Source of the DNA: Symbiodinium natans
Taxonomy: Eukaryota; Sar; Dinophyceae; Suessiales; Symbiodiniaceae
Direction of reading: 5' to 3'
NCBI GenBank assembly: GCA_905221605.1
Contig: CAJNDS010000846.1
Location: forward strand, 56,001 to 120,000
DNA length: 64,000 bases
A program made the position numbers and the translations under genes. The notes beneath the pieces were generated by a model. The model was not told the DNA's origin. It saw only the letters and a program-made list of their open reading frames with translations, and did no database searches. Below are positions 10,637 to 23,015 of this stretch, piece by piece (position 1 is the stretch's first letter; each line of letters begins with the position of its first letter).

Positions 10637-11722
10637 CTACAAGCGTAAACCAAGCTTTTCGGCATTACATGTGGATTGCCCCACCTTCTGGCCGTTGAAC
10701 GACTCCAAGACCTGGAGCAAGATGAGAGCTCGAAGACGTTTGTACGGAAATTATACAGGGATACTATTGCAAATTATTTTGGCTCCTGGACTACTCTACG
10801 TGCTAGGGTTAGGGTTTCACGGTTCTGGTGTTTCTGGCTTGGGGTTCGAGCCAACACAAGTCACAAAGGAACGGCAAAAAAGCTACCTCTTCAGGAGGGT
10901 TTAGGGTTTAGGGGTTGAGGGGTTTAGGGTTTAGGGTTTAGGGTGGGTTTCCCGTGCCTTGTTCTCCAGGTCGCTGTATCCCACCTTACTTGGGGGCCGC
11001 TCAGCAAGGCTGAGAACGAAACCTTGAACCCTAAACCTACCTTTAAAGATTAGGGTTTAGAAGAGAACAGTTCGCTCACTTGTACTTGAATTGGTGCGTC
11101 ATCGTATTCCTTGCAATACAACTCAAATTGCTCACTTCGTTCTTATCTTTGTTAAGGTTTTGTGGTGCGCCCAAGAAGAAGAAAATGAGGCCGTCATTAT
11201 ATGCAGAACCATTAGAAGAAGGATAATGTGCCCTCGAAAGATATTGTATTTGCGCGTGTCCATTATTAATTTGAAAAATGTTCAGAGTAGTAACCTTTGG
11301 GCCTTGAAACAAAAACCTTCAAACATGTGCCCGTAGAGCCTTAGACCCAAACCCGAAACCCTCAACCCTAAACCCTATAAAACCCTAAAAACCCTAAACC
11401 CTGAAAAGATGACCTCTGAATCTGCAAGGCAGGCGGCCGTTACTTCGCTGGCCAAGACCTCTTTGCTGTTGAGGCCAAGCATTAGACCCGGACCCTGAAA
11501 ATCGTGTTTTCATTCTTGATTTCTCTGGTGTCCCTAAACCCTAAACCCAAAACCCTAAAACCCTACTCCTACATGCTTGTGCCTTCGAGGGGGCTTGCCA
11601 TTTAGCAGCGTTTAGGGGCCCAAGTACTACTAAGCCCTAAACCCTAAACCCTAACCCCTAAACACCCTATACACCCTAAACCCTAACCCCGTACGTGAAC
11701 CCTTAGATTTGGACTCGGACAT
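10637..11722 (-). CDS. Hypothetical protein, 5-exon model, 152 aa
   Basis: Exons (minus): 11695-11722 (ATG in GCCATGTCC, reading MSESKSKGS), 11414-11494, 11080-11302, 10958-11009, 10637-10711 (TAG). Total 459 nt, phases join. The long third exon reads as a folded domain (INNGHAQIQYLSRAHYPSS, IARNTMTHQFKY) after a basic, glutamine-rich N-terminus. No family is recognised. An alternative frame for exon 2 is also open (KEVLASEVTAACLADSE) and would change the N-terminus. The plus strand is open across 10650-10800 too, but its third-position GC is low, so I prefer minus. The gene ends about 140 bp before the start of the downstream secreted-protein gene on the same strand. Confidence 0.5.
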
Positions 11723-11973
11723 GGCATTGACGCGTGGTTCAGGATGTTTTAGGGTTTAGGGTTTAGGGTTAAGGGTTTAGCGTTTAGGGTTTAGGGTATA
11801 CGTGAAAAAACAAGCGAAAAACCAAGCTCCAAGCAAATCGAACCCCGTGTCTGATGCCCAAACGACGCAGGCACTTTTTGGGCGTGGGGTTTGGGAGCAT
11901 CAACCGGAAACCCGGAAGCCTCAACCCTAGTAGCGATTCGGGTCAACATCATGGCAGGAATCCTTGCATCCTA

Positions 11974-14400
11974 CTACTTTGCTCCGACCACATAGTTGTC
12001 CAAGTTTGAAAGGGGATTCAGGTCCTTGACAAAGGCTGCAAACCCTAAACCCTAAACCCTAATCCCTAATCCCTCAACCCTAATTCAACTATTTCATAAG
12101 GAATTCGCTTGGGAGTTTACGAAAACAAGGGACCCCCAATATAGATCCCCAAATAAGAGGATCCCCTGAAAAAAAGAGACCCCGGAAAGGTACCCATTAT
12201 CGTAAGCCCCTAAACCCGAAACCCGCAACCCTAAACCCTAAACCCTAAACCCTAAACCCTGGCCCTCCCCTGGCCTGCGTAAGGATTACCGGCTCTTGAT
12301 CCGCTTCCCTTGGCAGACTCAGAAGGTTTGGTCAGGGGTCTGCTTACCTCCCCTTTGGGCTTAGGAGTTTGGGGTTTAGGAGCTTACGGTTTAGGGTTTG
12401 GGGTTTAGGGTTTAGGGTTTAGGGTTTAGAAGGTTTAGGGTTTAGAAGGTTTAGGGTTTACCTAGAAGTTTAAGCTTTTGGAGTTGCAGCAAACTGCAGG
12501 AAGAGGCCTAAAGTGCAGAACCCAGAAGCCTGAAGGTCTCCTACTCAACGACTGAAGCCTTGTTTAGGGTTCAGGGTTTAGGGCCTCCCCCAAAACAAGC
12601 CTAAATCCCCCCCACAGCCATCCCAAACATCACCAGTCAAAAACCTACCTTCCGTAAAGCCTGTACCTTAAGAATTTATACAGCATAGCATATGGGCGTC
12701 TACGAAAATAAGGAATCCCAAATATAGTACCCCGAATTCCGGAAATCCCCATACGGTCCTCCCCCTAACCCGTGAACCCTAAACCCGAGGCCCTAAAACC
12801 CTTATCTGCCCACCCCTGTAATGTCTAAGGCTACCTAAACCCTAAACCCTAAACCCTAAACCCTAAACCCTAAACCCTAAACCCTAAACCCTAAACCCTA
12901 AATATGCCGTAAACCCAAGATATGGTCAAGGGCATAAAGGGCAGACTCCAAGGCCGATGGCTCTCGGGTGCCGTTCTCCAGCATGTAGAGCAACCTCTGA
13001 GACCGATTCAGAAGATTTGCAGGGGGAAAGGCGGTGTTAGCTCAGGGTTTAGGGTTTAGGGTTTAGGGTTTGGGGTTTAGGGCTTGAAGTTTGGAAATTT
13101 CATGCTCAGAAAGCCGACCCCTCCGACTCGTGCCCAGCATGTGAAATCAAATGCTGACAGGGAGCTCAGCCGTCATCTCCGACGGCCGCTTGTCGGCATA
13201 GTCCTGGTTGAGGGCTTTATAGGGTTTAGGGTTTAGGATTTAGGGTTTAGGGTTTAGGGGCTAGGGTTTAGGGTTTAGGGTTTAGGGTTTAGGGTTTGAG
13301 GCTTTAAGGGCTTCAAGGGCCGAAGAGGTTCTTAGGGGTTTATGGGCTTTAGGGCATTAAGGATGCTTGAGAGGTTCATGGGTTTAGGGTTTAGGGTTTA
13401 GGGTTGAGGGTTTAGGGTTGAGGGTTTAGGGTTTAGGGTGTGTGTGTGCACTCTTCCGCACCGAGGGTGCAGGTTGGCTCCCTGAACCAAGAAGCGGCCG
13501 ATAGCATGTAAGGTAGGAATTGAAGGCAGTGGCCCCCGCACACCTGGTTTATGGTTTAGGGTTTAGGGTTTAGGATTTAGGGTTCAGGGGTCCAAGGTCT
13601 AGCCTCTCAAGGCTGTGTGAGGGGGCCAGGCACGGGAGTTCGAACCGAAATCACCGGGGTTTAGGGCTTGGGCTTAGGGCTTAGGGCTTAGGGTCTGGGG
13701 CTTGGGGTTTAGGGTTTGGGACTTCGGGATTAGGGCTTAGGGTTTAAGGTTTAGGGTTTAGGGTATACAAATCGCCGGAAGACCCTAAGCACTGAAAACC
13801 CTATAGCCCATAACGCCAAACCCACAAAGCTGTACACCCCCTGAGCACCTTGAACCCAAAACACCTAGTTACTCTCCATGTAGGCCCCTATATCTTTGAA
13901 CCATGTTCCCGAATGAACCCCAAACCCTTAAACAACACCCCAAAGACATGTAAGCCCAAAAGCCCAGTCATATCTCTAACGGCAAAGAAAGCAAGCACCC
14001 AGGCCCTGAACTGCAAACCCGGCCGACGGCCCGAAATTCCACAACTTCAAACTCTTTATTTCGTATCTCCGTCCTCTCCGAATGCGTCTTCCATAAACGG
14101 CTTGGTCAATGGTACGAAGACAAGCCCTGCGCGCCCGAGCTCAGGGGGTTGGGTATAGGGTTTAGGGTTGAGGGCTCAGGCTTTAGGATTTGCAGGAGCT
14201 AGGGGTGTTTTGGCCAGGGATACTAGGTGGGCGTCATGTCCCGCTGTTACAGTACGTGGCTGGAAAATTCGTGACCGCCATTCCGGTCATGGTGACCATG
14301 AACTCTTTAGCTTGGCAGTAGCATCCTCAAATACAAGCTCCAGACCCTCAACGTCGTATGGGTTCGTTCCGAAGTGGGGGTTTCCAAAAACACGGGTACC
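11974..14400 (-). CDS. Hypothetical protein, 9-exon model, 5' end unresolved
   Basis: Exons (minus): 14297-about 14400, 13981-14126, 13488-13543, 13159-13203, 12915-12996, 12649-12666 (18-nt microexon), 12495-12540, 12290-12339, 11974-12035 (TAG). Phases join throughout. The most convincing coding pieces are DVEGLELVFEDATAKLKSSW, AVYGRRIRRGRRYEIKSLK, DYADKRPSEMTAELP, LLYMLENGTREPSALESAL and the C-terminus VKDLNPLSNLDNYVVGAK. Charged, helical composition suggests a soluble intracellular protein. No family is recognised. The 5' side runs into an inverted-repeat element at 14376-14476, and the first exon may use sequence from that element. The microexon is the weakest element. Confidence 0.5.
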
Positions 14401-14476
14401 CTTTTTGGGCATCCGTTAACGGCGCTTCTATTCTATTTGGAGTAGAAAGGGGGTACCCCTATTTTGGGAAATGCCC
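14376..14476. mobile_element. Inverted-repeat element family II
   Basis: Ends carry GGGTACCCCTATTTTGGGAA and its near complement; the inner part has TTCTATTCTATTTGGAGTA. Other copies: about 20170-20270, 42525-42632 and 43884-43964, all with the same internal motif. Confidence 0.65.
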
Positions 14477-14479
14477 AAC

Positions 14480-16270
14480 TTGTTAGGGTGCCCAAAGAGA
14501 GAAGCCTTCCTACACCACTGACCACACCCAGGCTCGGACAAGAACAAAAGGGTTTAGGGTTTAAACGCTTAGGGTGTGCGTAATGGCTTTGGCAAGGGAA
14601 CCCAGCCCTAATTCCTAATTCCTAAACCCTAAAGAACAATCACTGAGGGTATCATCTTCAACCCCCTGAACCCCTAAGTCCTCCAGCCGCAACACTTAGA
14701 CCTTCAAGTCCCTAAACCCCTAAGCCCTTAAGGCTCAAGCCCCTAAGCCCTATAACTCCTCCCCCCTTCAACCACAGCAAAAACGACTCGAGATGTAAGG
14801 GTCTAGGGCTTTAGGGCTTGGATGGCTTGGGGTTGAAGGGTCTGGGGTTTTAGGGCCGCCAGGGATATAGTTTTTGGGGCATGAGGCTTCCAGGGTTTAA
14901 CTTTTTTCTAGGCTCAAGAGTAACCTAGGAACAAAAAGGGTGCCCTTAAGCCCTAAAAAGGGAACAAGGGGCTTGTCCAGCCTCCCGCCACGACGTAGCG
15001 GGGCGCGGCGGAGCCGGCGCAGGCGGCAGGGCCGCCTCCGCCCGGGCCCGCAAATAGGGGAGGGGCGGGGAGGGGGGGGGGAGAGCGGGGGTTGACACCG
15101 AGATTCATACACTTCGTTGTTTTTAGAGCTGTTGATGATGATGGTTGGTGAGAATGACGAAGATGAAGACGAAGGCGAAGATGAAGATGAGCCAGATGAA
15201 GAACGATGAAGAAGAATGATAATGATGATGATGATGATGATGGTGATGATGATGGTGATGATGATGCTGATTCTGGTGGTGCTTGGCGTCGCTTAGAATC
15301 AGGCACCAAACCGATCCCCCCCTGCGCAGGGGTTGGAACACCAAATCCTATGCGCCCCTGAGCCGAAAAACAATTTAAAAAAAAGACAACCTCTACCCTA
15401 AACCCTGAAACCTATACCCTAAACCCTAGACCCTAAACCTTCTTCCCAAGCTGACCTTTGGTTTTGAGCAACTTGCGAGCCGAACCAGTGGCCAACCACG
15501 AGGCCAACCACTCTTGGGACGAGGTTGGGGGGTTTCAGGAGTTTAGGGCTTGGCGGAGTCGCTTAGGGTGCAGGGTTTAGGGTTTGGGGTTTGGGGTTTA
15601 GGGTTTGGGGCTGAAGTTGAGGGTTTCGGGTTGGGGTCTGGGATGTGGGGTTGAAGCGCGTGCCCTCCCAGCGGCCGGGGGAGGGGGATGGGGGGGTGAA
15701 TCGCTTTCTCCTAATACTAAATGCCACCCTAATTTTTAATTTTATCTTTCCCGGACCCTGCCGGTACCCAGCCCAATATTAAACCTCTTTGAGATTTGGG
15801 GGGGGGGGGTGGTGGGGTTGAGGGCCTTCGGTTTTGGGTTGAGCCCTAGGTTTCAGGGTTTAGGGCTGAAGGCTGACAGGATTCGGACTCAGGGCTCAGG
15901 GCTTAGACGGTTTAATTAGGCTTCGGATTTCAGGTTTTAGGGTTTTTAAATATTTTTCCGGCCGAGGCGAATTTCAGATTGGGGGGGGGGGGGACGGTTT
16001 TAGTATTAAGGGGGGGGGGGGGGGAGATTAGGGATTAGGGTTTAGGGTATTAGGGTTTAGGGTGTTAGGGGTTTAGGGTTCAGGGTTCAGGGGGGGAGGG
16101 CGCGCCTGCATCCGAAGCGACGAGGTCGCGGCAGCGAGCCACGTGGAACTCGGCAGCGATGGGAGCAAGCTTACCTAGTTGTCCAGTACCTAGGGGAACT
16201 CAAAGGTTAACCTTGGAATTCTGAGGGGATTATAAAGGGATTATATTACCCCAAGAAGGTTAAAGGTTAC
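14480..16270. other. Repeat-rich stretch without a supported gene
   Basis: Holds degenerate telomere-like units, the GAT microsatellite, G tracts, and a GC-rich block (14985-15090) with open frames in several phases. I can support no exon here. Confidence 0.5.
15126..15265. repeat. GAT/GAA-rich trinucleotide repeat
   Basis: Imperfect GAT, GAA and GGT triplets; plus-strand frames are acidic, minus-strand frames histidine- or serine-rich. Confidence 0.8.
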
Positions 16271-16274
16271 CTAC

Positions 16275-16660
16275 TTACTCTACAACTAAGCTTAAGCTAT
16301 CATGTTTTGGTGTTCCTTCTTTGTTTTCCCTGGCTTTTTGGTGTGAGGGGTACCGAGTCTTGGGATTTTTGGGTTTTCTTGTTGTTGGTTTTGAGTATGG
16401 TTTTAAGGTTTCGGTTTCAGGGGTTTGGGTGGGGGGGTTGGAGCGTTTGGCCCTTTGCAGGGTCTCAAGGTGCTCGGAGGCCCTCCGTGGCGGCCGAGCC
16501 CAGCCCGCCTTCTGGGAAGCCAGCCCCGGGCTTTTGCCACTGCCCCAGGATTTGGCTGCGTGCCCGTACTCAACCGGCAAGTAGCCGCGCAACCAGTTAG
16601 CGCAACCCAGAAATTGCTGGATATGCAGTTTCTCCCCCAGTCAGAGGTTGGCCCTCATCA
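16275..16660 (-). other. Open region of doubtful identity
   Basis: The minus strand is open through QQFLGCANWLRGYLPVEYG. The first part has a loose resemblance to the QFLG-N reverse-transcriptase/RNase H junction of Ty3-like elements; the second part could equally be the tail of the Deg protease, which lies just upstream on the same strand. Neither is convincing, and no other retrotransposon domain is visible. Confidence 0.2.
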
Positions 16661-17097
16661 TGGTGTATACACAGAAGAAACCGCTAGCATGGCATAGTAG
16701 GACTTCTCACATCTTACATGTTTCCACATCACCATCACAGTATCGTGTATCACTCTAAGCTCCAGAAGCCCAAAATCCTACCGCCTCCTAGCCCTAGAAT
16801 GCCGAAGGCCCGACACCCATAAGCACCACACATCCTCGAAACCGCAGAAACCCCAGAAACTCTAGAAACCCAAGAAGCCCTAGAAACCCTATACCCCCTA
16901 GAAACCCATAAGCCCTACAAACCTTAAAAGCCCCACCAACCCCAAAACAGACCCTAGAACCCCTAGAAACCCTGTAAGGCCTGTAACAAAAAAACATGCT
17001 GACACTTTAAGTTGTTTTTATTCCTTATAGGGTTTAAGTACCCTTAAACATGTAAAATGGTACCCAACTATGACAAGCCTAACAAATTCCAAAAGGC

Positions 17098-20000
17098 CTT
17101 CACGGAGTGCTTCTTCGCACCTCCGTCCTGGGCGCGTAGGACCTGACGTGGGCGAAGAGAGCTTGGGTCAACCAGGAGGCTCATACCCTCTTAGGGTTTA
17201 GGGTTTAGGGTTTAGGGTGTTGAGAGCTGCTAAGGTGAGGATACTAGAATAGGGGCAGTTGCCCGAAAAACGCAACCCCAAACCGGACGCTGTAAACCCT
17301 GAAACTCCCTAAGCCCCAAACTCCCACACTCCTAAACCCTAAACCCTAAACCCTAAGCGCCCACAAAAAGACAGTGTTCTAAGCCTCTCGGTGGATGTAA
17401 GGGCTCCTTCGGCTCCAGAATCTAGGATTCGTTGTGGGTTGTGGGGTTTAGGGTTGAGGCTTTGGGAGGTAAACCCCCTATAGCCTGATCTCTACTTTTG
17501 TGCTTTTAAGGTAGGATTTGGAGTTTAGGGTTAGGGCTTCAGGCGGCTTTCACTACAGCAACGGCTTTTTATGCCATTTGGGGCATTTCGACCTTTACAC
17601 CACCAACCTTTAAGTATACCTCTACACCCTAAACGAGACAAGTAGATCCTTATTCTCTTTCCTGCATCTTTCCGAAGTCTGACAATTCAGTTCCGAAGTT
17701 CCCGCGTTTGGGGTTGAGAGTTTAGGGCTCAGGGATCCTGGACCCTGACCCAACAAGGCCCTATGCAAACCCTAAACCCGAAACCCTAAACCCTAAACCC
17801 GAAACCCTAAACCCTAAACCCTAAACCCTAAACCCTAAACCCTAAACCCTGAACCCTGAACCCTGAACCCTGAACCCTCAAGGAGCCCAAGAAGTTGAGA
17901 GCCTGCACATCGCAGATCTCACCCGGGAAACGCTGGTTGAGCAGATACGCGAAGGGGATGCGGCCCCACCTTCGTTGTCGTGCAGAGGGTGTTTTGGGCT
18001 TTTTAGGTTTTGGGGGAATGTTTGGGTTCTAGCAGCACCCTAAACCCTAAACCCTAAACCCTAAACCCTAAACCCAAAACTCTAAACCCTAAACCCTTAA
18101 ACCAGCAGGAACACCACAAGGGAGCCCAGGGCGCATCAGGAAAATGTGGGTTTGGGGTATTCCGCTGGCCACTTAGACGATGGTGAACACTTAACCCGAT
18201 GTGGATTGGAGCGATTGGGGGCCTTCTAGGTTAGTAAAGTGTTTCATGGGATAGATAGGGTTGTCTACGATTAGGAGCCATGGAAATCAGTAACATGTTT
18301 CCACAAACCGCCTTCAATCCCTAAACCCTGAGCCCCAGAAATGGCCCGGGTAACCTTTGATACTAACCTGGCTGCATTCAAATGTCAAAGGCCGTGGCGA
18401 TTGGGAGTGCATGCACTCCGCATGACGGATTGCATAGCATGCCTCCCCAAAAACACAAACAAATCTTTAACCCTAAACCCCCAAACATGAACACTCAGCT
18501 CTCTCAATCCCGATTAAGTCAACTTGAAGCCATGAACCTCGCAGTTGATCCCAAAATCCGGTGGTTTTGAGGGCGCGCAAGAGGCTTGCCATGTAGGTCC
18601 TAACCTACACCCTGAGCTTGAAACAGGGCTTGGAGGTTGGGGTTAAGTTTAGGGGGCCCTCAGTCCCCGCAGCCCTACAGCCTTGGGCCCATTCACCCGA
18701 AACCCCATTTTGGAGGAGCTGAAACTGTTGAGGACTCGGCGGCATTGCGACTTCTCCATCATTGCCCACCTGGCCGGAGATCTTTGTGAGGGTGTCGGGC
18801 TTTCGCGAAGACATCGGTGGATAGGGGTTTAGGAGTTGAGGGGGGATTTTGATGCAGGCTTTTTGGGGTTTAGGAGGGATTGGGGGTTCATGGGGGCCTA
18901 ACGGCTTGGGAATAAATGTTCAGGAGTTGAGGAAGGTAAGTTGAGGGGTGTCGGGTGTCGGGTTCGGGGTTGAGGGCTTCGGTTTAGGGCTTCACGGGTT
19001 CATAGAGTCTGAAGGTCTGGGTTTAGGGGTTTGTTTCAAGGTTCAGGCTCGGAAGGCTTCTGATGTGTCTGCAGTAATTAGCCAAAGAGCCAACAACCTC
19101 CTAGTTGGGATTTAGGGCTTCTAGGGCTTCTAGGGCTTAGGGTCTCGGAGGATTAGGGTGTAGGGTTCGGGCATAAACCCGGGCCGGATGAGCGTTCTTA
19201 CCCGGAATCGGGTTTCGGGTTACATCAAGGCTGAATGGATTAGCCGGGCACATCGAAGAAAAGAAACAAAACACTATACTGAACTTGGCACTCTTGCCAA
19301 GTTTATAGCAATTCCTTAGGGAAATTCTAGTATCCAAGAATGAAATTGTTTCCAAGTACCCCCTAAACCCTAAACCCTAAACCCTACACCCTAAACCCTA
19401 AACCCTAAACCCTAAACCCTAAACCCTAAACCCTAAACCCTAAACCCTAAACCCCTAAACCCTAAACCCCCTAAGAAAGCAATGAAAAGAACCGGCTTCG
19501 GAGCGTCGCCTTGCGTCCGTCGACGCTGAGCACCACGTCGTCCGGCAAAAGCAGGCCGTGGGCAGGGCTCGCCGGCTCCACGTTCTGCAAGGCTTAGGGT
19601 TTAGGGTTTAGGGTCTAGGGTCTAGGGTTTAGGGTTGAGGGTTGAGGGTTTAGGGTTGAGGGTTGAGGGTTAGGGTTTAGGGCCGTTTAGGGTTTAGGGC
19701 CTCAGGATTACAACTCCAAGTCCCAGCATGATTTGGGGTCTGCTTAAAGACTCTTTGATGCCAGGCCATGTGTGGGACTTCCTAACCTCTTTTTGCCGTT
19801 GCACACGAAACCACCATGATTTTGCTCAACCCAAAATAGGGTTCTAGGGTTTAGGGTTTAGGGTTCCAGGCTTGGGGCGAGCACTTCCCAGCCGTGCCTG
19901 CACCCGGACGCCAGACCTGGTGAAGAGACACTACCCCGGCACACAGAAGCAAAAAGCAAGACATCCCGCAACCTAAGCAGGGTTTTAGGGTTTAGGGTTT

Positions 20001-22984
20001 AGGGTTTAGGGTTTAGGGTTTAGGGTTTAGGGCCAGGAAGTTTCAAGCCAACTAGACAACAGAACCCGCACGAAATCCAAAACCCGTTGTCGAGGGACCA
20101 CACGCATAGACTCCAACGCCACAAGTGGCAAACCATACCTATACAGCCCCCAAGGGAAATGAGTGACATTGGGTTCCGAAAACCGGAGTACCCTGTTTGG
20201 GGGGTTCCTTTCAGGAGTTCTATGCTAGGTGGGGTATGAAAGGGTACCCCTATTTCGGGAAGTGCTCTGTTGAGCGTTGAGTGCTAGCCCTCCCAACTGC
20301 AAGCACGCGACCCGGAAATGGCTCCCCCTACTCTCCCGACAAAAGAATATCATACAGGACGTACAAGACTGGACCGACTGAAACGAGACCTTGGGTGGGA
20401 GTTATAGAGTTGGTACCCTGAAGGCTTCAGACATGGACCCTTCACATGGCCACTACGAAGCGTCCAGTGCAAAGCCAGCACCCCACAATGGAGGAACTAG
20501 CAGGATTGCCCCCCCCCCCCCCCCCTAGCAGCCCAAACAGCAAAAGGGTGAAAGATTTGGGATTCGGGTCGAAAACCGAAAGCCCTAGATCCGAAAGAAC
20601 GACCAAGCAAAAACAACTCCAACAACCTAAGCTCTAAAGCCCGAACCAACTCTACATCCCGGAAGCCTCAACCTGAAACCCTACAACCCCTAAACTCTAA
20701 ACCCTAAGCCCCAACCCCCAAACCCCAAAACCCTAACCCCCGCAACTCCATCGCCCCATCGTGGGCCCCGGCTGGCTCTTCGTCATGCCCATCGCCTCGC
20801 GAAGAACAGGTGATTCCAAGGCCTCCCACATCGCAGGCCCAAGGTGATGAACGTTTCTTGAAGGCCCCTTGAGGACCCTAACCCTAAACCCTAAACCCTG
20901 AACCCTAAACCCTGAACCCTAAACCCTAAACCCTAAACCCTAAACTCTAAACCCTAAACCCTAAACCTTAAACCCTAAACCCCGAAGGAACCCGGGCACC
21001 GAGGCTGGTCAAAAAAGTGCCAAGGAGGCTCCTAAATCCTAAAACTGGTTTTTCAGACCTTCAGTACCAAACTGAATGTTTGGGGCTTGGGGTTGCGGCT
21101 CTACCTTAAGAAACCCGAAGCCTACCTTTCTTGTAGGTTGTTCCTCTAAAAACCCCTTGTAGGATAACCCTAAACCCTAAACCCTAAACCCTAAACCCTA
21201 AACCCTAAACCCTAAACCCTAAACCCTAAACCCTAACTTAAGTGAAGCAGTTAAACTCCGAAGTCCGAGGGTTACGTTCGCTTCACATCATGGAACCTCG
21301 AAACCTTCGGCCGACCAGCGAAGCAATTGGAGAACTCATGTTATGCTTGGGGTTTAGGGTTTGGGGTTTAGGGTTTAGGGTTTAGGGTTTAGGGTTTAGA
21401 TTTTTCTCATTTTTCTGCCACGCGCCACTGAGATTTTTGGCTCCTTGGCCTCAAATGCCCCGGAGGCCCCCCAAACCCTGGGGCGGCTCGAGGTTCGAAA
21501 AACTTGAAGACCCCAAAGAGCACCTTCAACGCCTAATTAGAGGCTACTACCCCCCCCCCCCCCCAAAAAAAAAAAAAATAAGAAATTGTAGCCCATAATC
21601 CCATAATTATAGTCTACTGGCTTTCAAGGCAGGCCTTGAACCTTGGGGTCTCTTACATAAAGCTCCAAGATACCATTCAAAAAGGCGTAAGACCCCAAAA
21701 AGCCTGAAGGAAAACCCCCCGAAACCCGTCACCGAGGACCTCATCACAACTTCAACTTAGACCCTACACCCTGCCCTACACTTTCTGCCACGCGCCACTG
21801 AGATTTTTGGCTCCTTGGCCTCAAATGCCCCGGAGGCCCCCCAAACCCTGGGGCGGCTCGAGGTTCGAAAAACTTGAAGACCCCAAAGAGCACCTTCAAC
21901 GCCTAATTAGAGGCTACTATACCCCCCCCCCCCCCAAAAAAAAAAAAAATAAGAAATTGTAGCCCATAATCCCATAATTATAGTCTACTGGCTTTCAAGG
22001 CAGGCCTTGAACCTTGGGGTCTCTTACATAAAGCTCCAAGATACCATTCAAAAAGGCGTAAGACCCCAAAAAGCCTGAAGGAAAACCCCCCGAAACCCGT
22101 CACCGAGGACCTCATCACAACTTCAACTTAGACCCTACACCCTACCCTACACCCTACACCCTAAAGCCTAAACCCTAAACCCTAAACACAAACCCTAGAC
22201 CAACAAGCCCTCCAAATCCCGCAAGTCGTCCCGACCTGAGTGTGGATGCCGACACTTCCGAAACCTGTGAAGCGCCCGTTCCTGGTGGGCCACTGGGTTC
22301 CGGGCTAGTTTGGTTCAAAGCCTAGGCTCCTTGGTTGCTTGGGGTTTAGGGTGTAGGGTTCAGGGTTTAGGGTGTAGGGCTTGTTGGGTTCAAGCCTAGG
22401 CTCCTTGGTTGGTTGGGGTTCAGGGTTTAGGGTTTATGGTAAACCTCACTGTAGGGTTTAGCGTTCAGGGCTTGATGAACCAGTGTTTGGGCCATAGTAC
22501 GCTAAGGGCCTGGGGTTCAGGATTATTGGATTTAGGGGTGTATTGGTTTAGGGGTTTTGGGGCTTTGGGGCTTTGGGCGTAGAGTTTTTGGGATGTAGGG
22601 CTTCAAGGTCTAGGTGGTTCCTCCGCGGGTTTGCTAAGTTCGTCCAGCCGGTGCCAAAGCTACAACTGACCCTGTAAAACCCTCAGCCCTAAACCCCGAA
22701 ACTATGACAGTTGGTCAAGAAACCTTCCCATAAAAAGGCCTGAGGTACACTTCCATTTCTAGCAAGGACCCTTTAAAAGACCTTAAGAACAACCCCAAAC
22801 ACCAAACGTCACACCCCAAGCCCTACCCCCCCCCCCTCAAAGCAAAAAAACTGTAAATAAATGAAATACACAAACGCCCAACAGAAACCCAAGCCCCAAA
22901 TCCTAACCAAATACATAGCAAGGGCCTACCCAGACCTTGAGCCCCAAGGCTGATCCCTGCATTAACCATGAACCATGGATGCAA

Positions 22985-23015
<31 letters not shown>

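Noticed and set aside
10650-10800. Plus-strand exon reading LEQDESSKTFVRKLYRDTIA
   Set aside because: Protein-like, but third-position GC is low and its acceptor is poor; the minus strand gives a phase-consistent terminal exon with high third-position GC.
19224-19362. Minus-strand exon-like frame (ETISFLDTRISLRNCYKLGK)
   Set aside because: The Deg exons on either side (19493-19584 and 17903-17969) join in exact phase and family sequence without it; the same holds for frames at 18368-18415 and 18605-18814. They show that open frames with AG/GT ends occur by chance in these introns.
21425-21450. Possible dinoflagellate spliced-leader relic (ATTTTTGGCTCC)
   Set aside because: Only a short match to the SL 3' part (ATTTTGGCTCAAG); no full SL sequence or SL RNA gene was seen anywhere.
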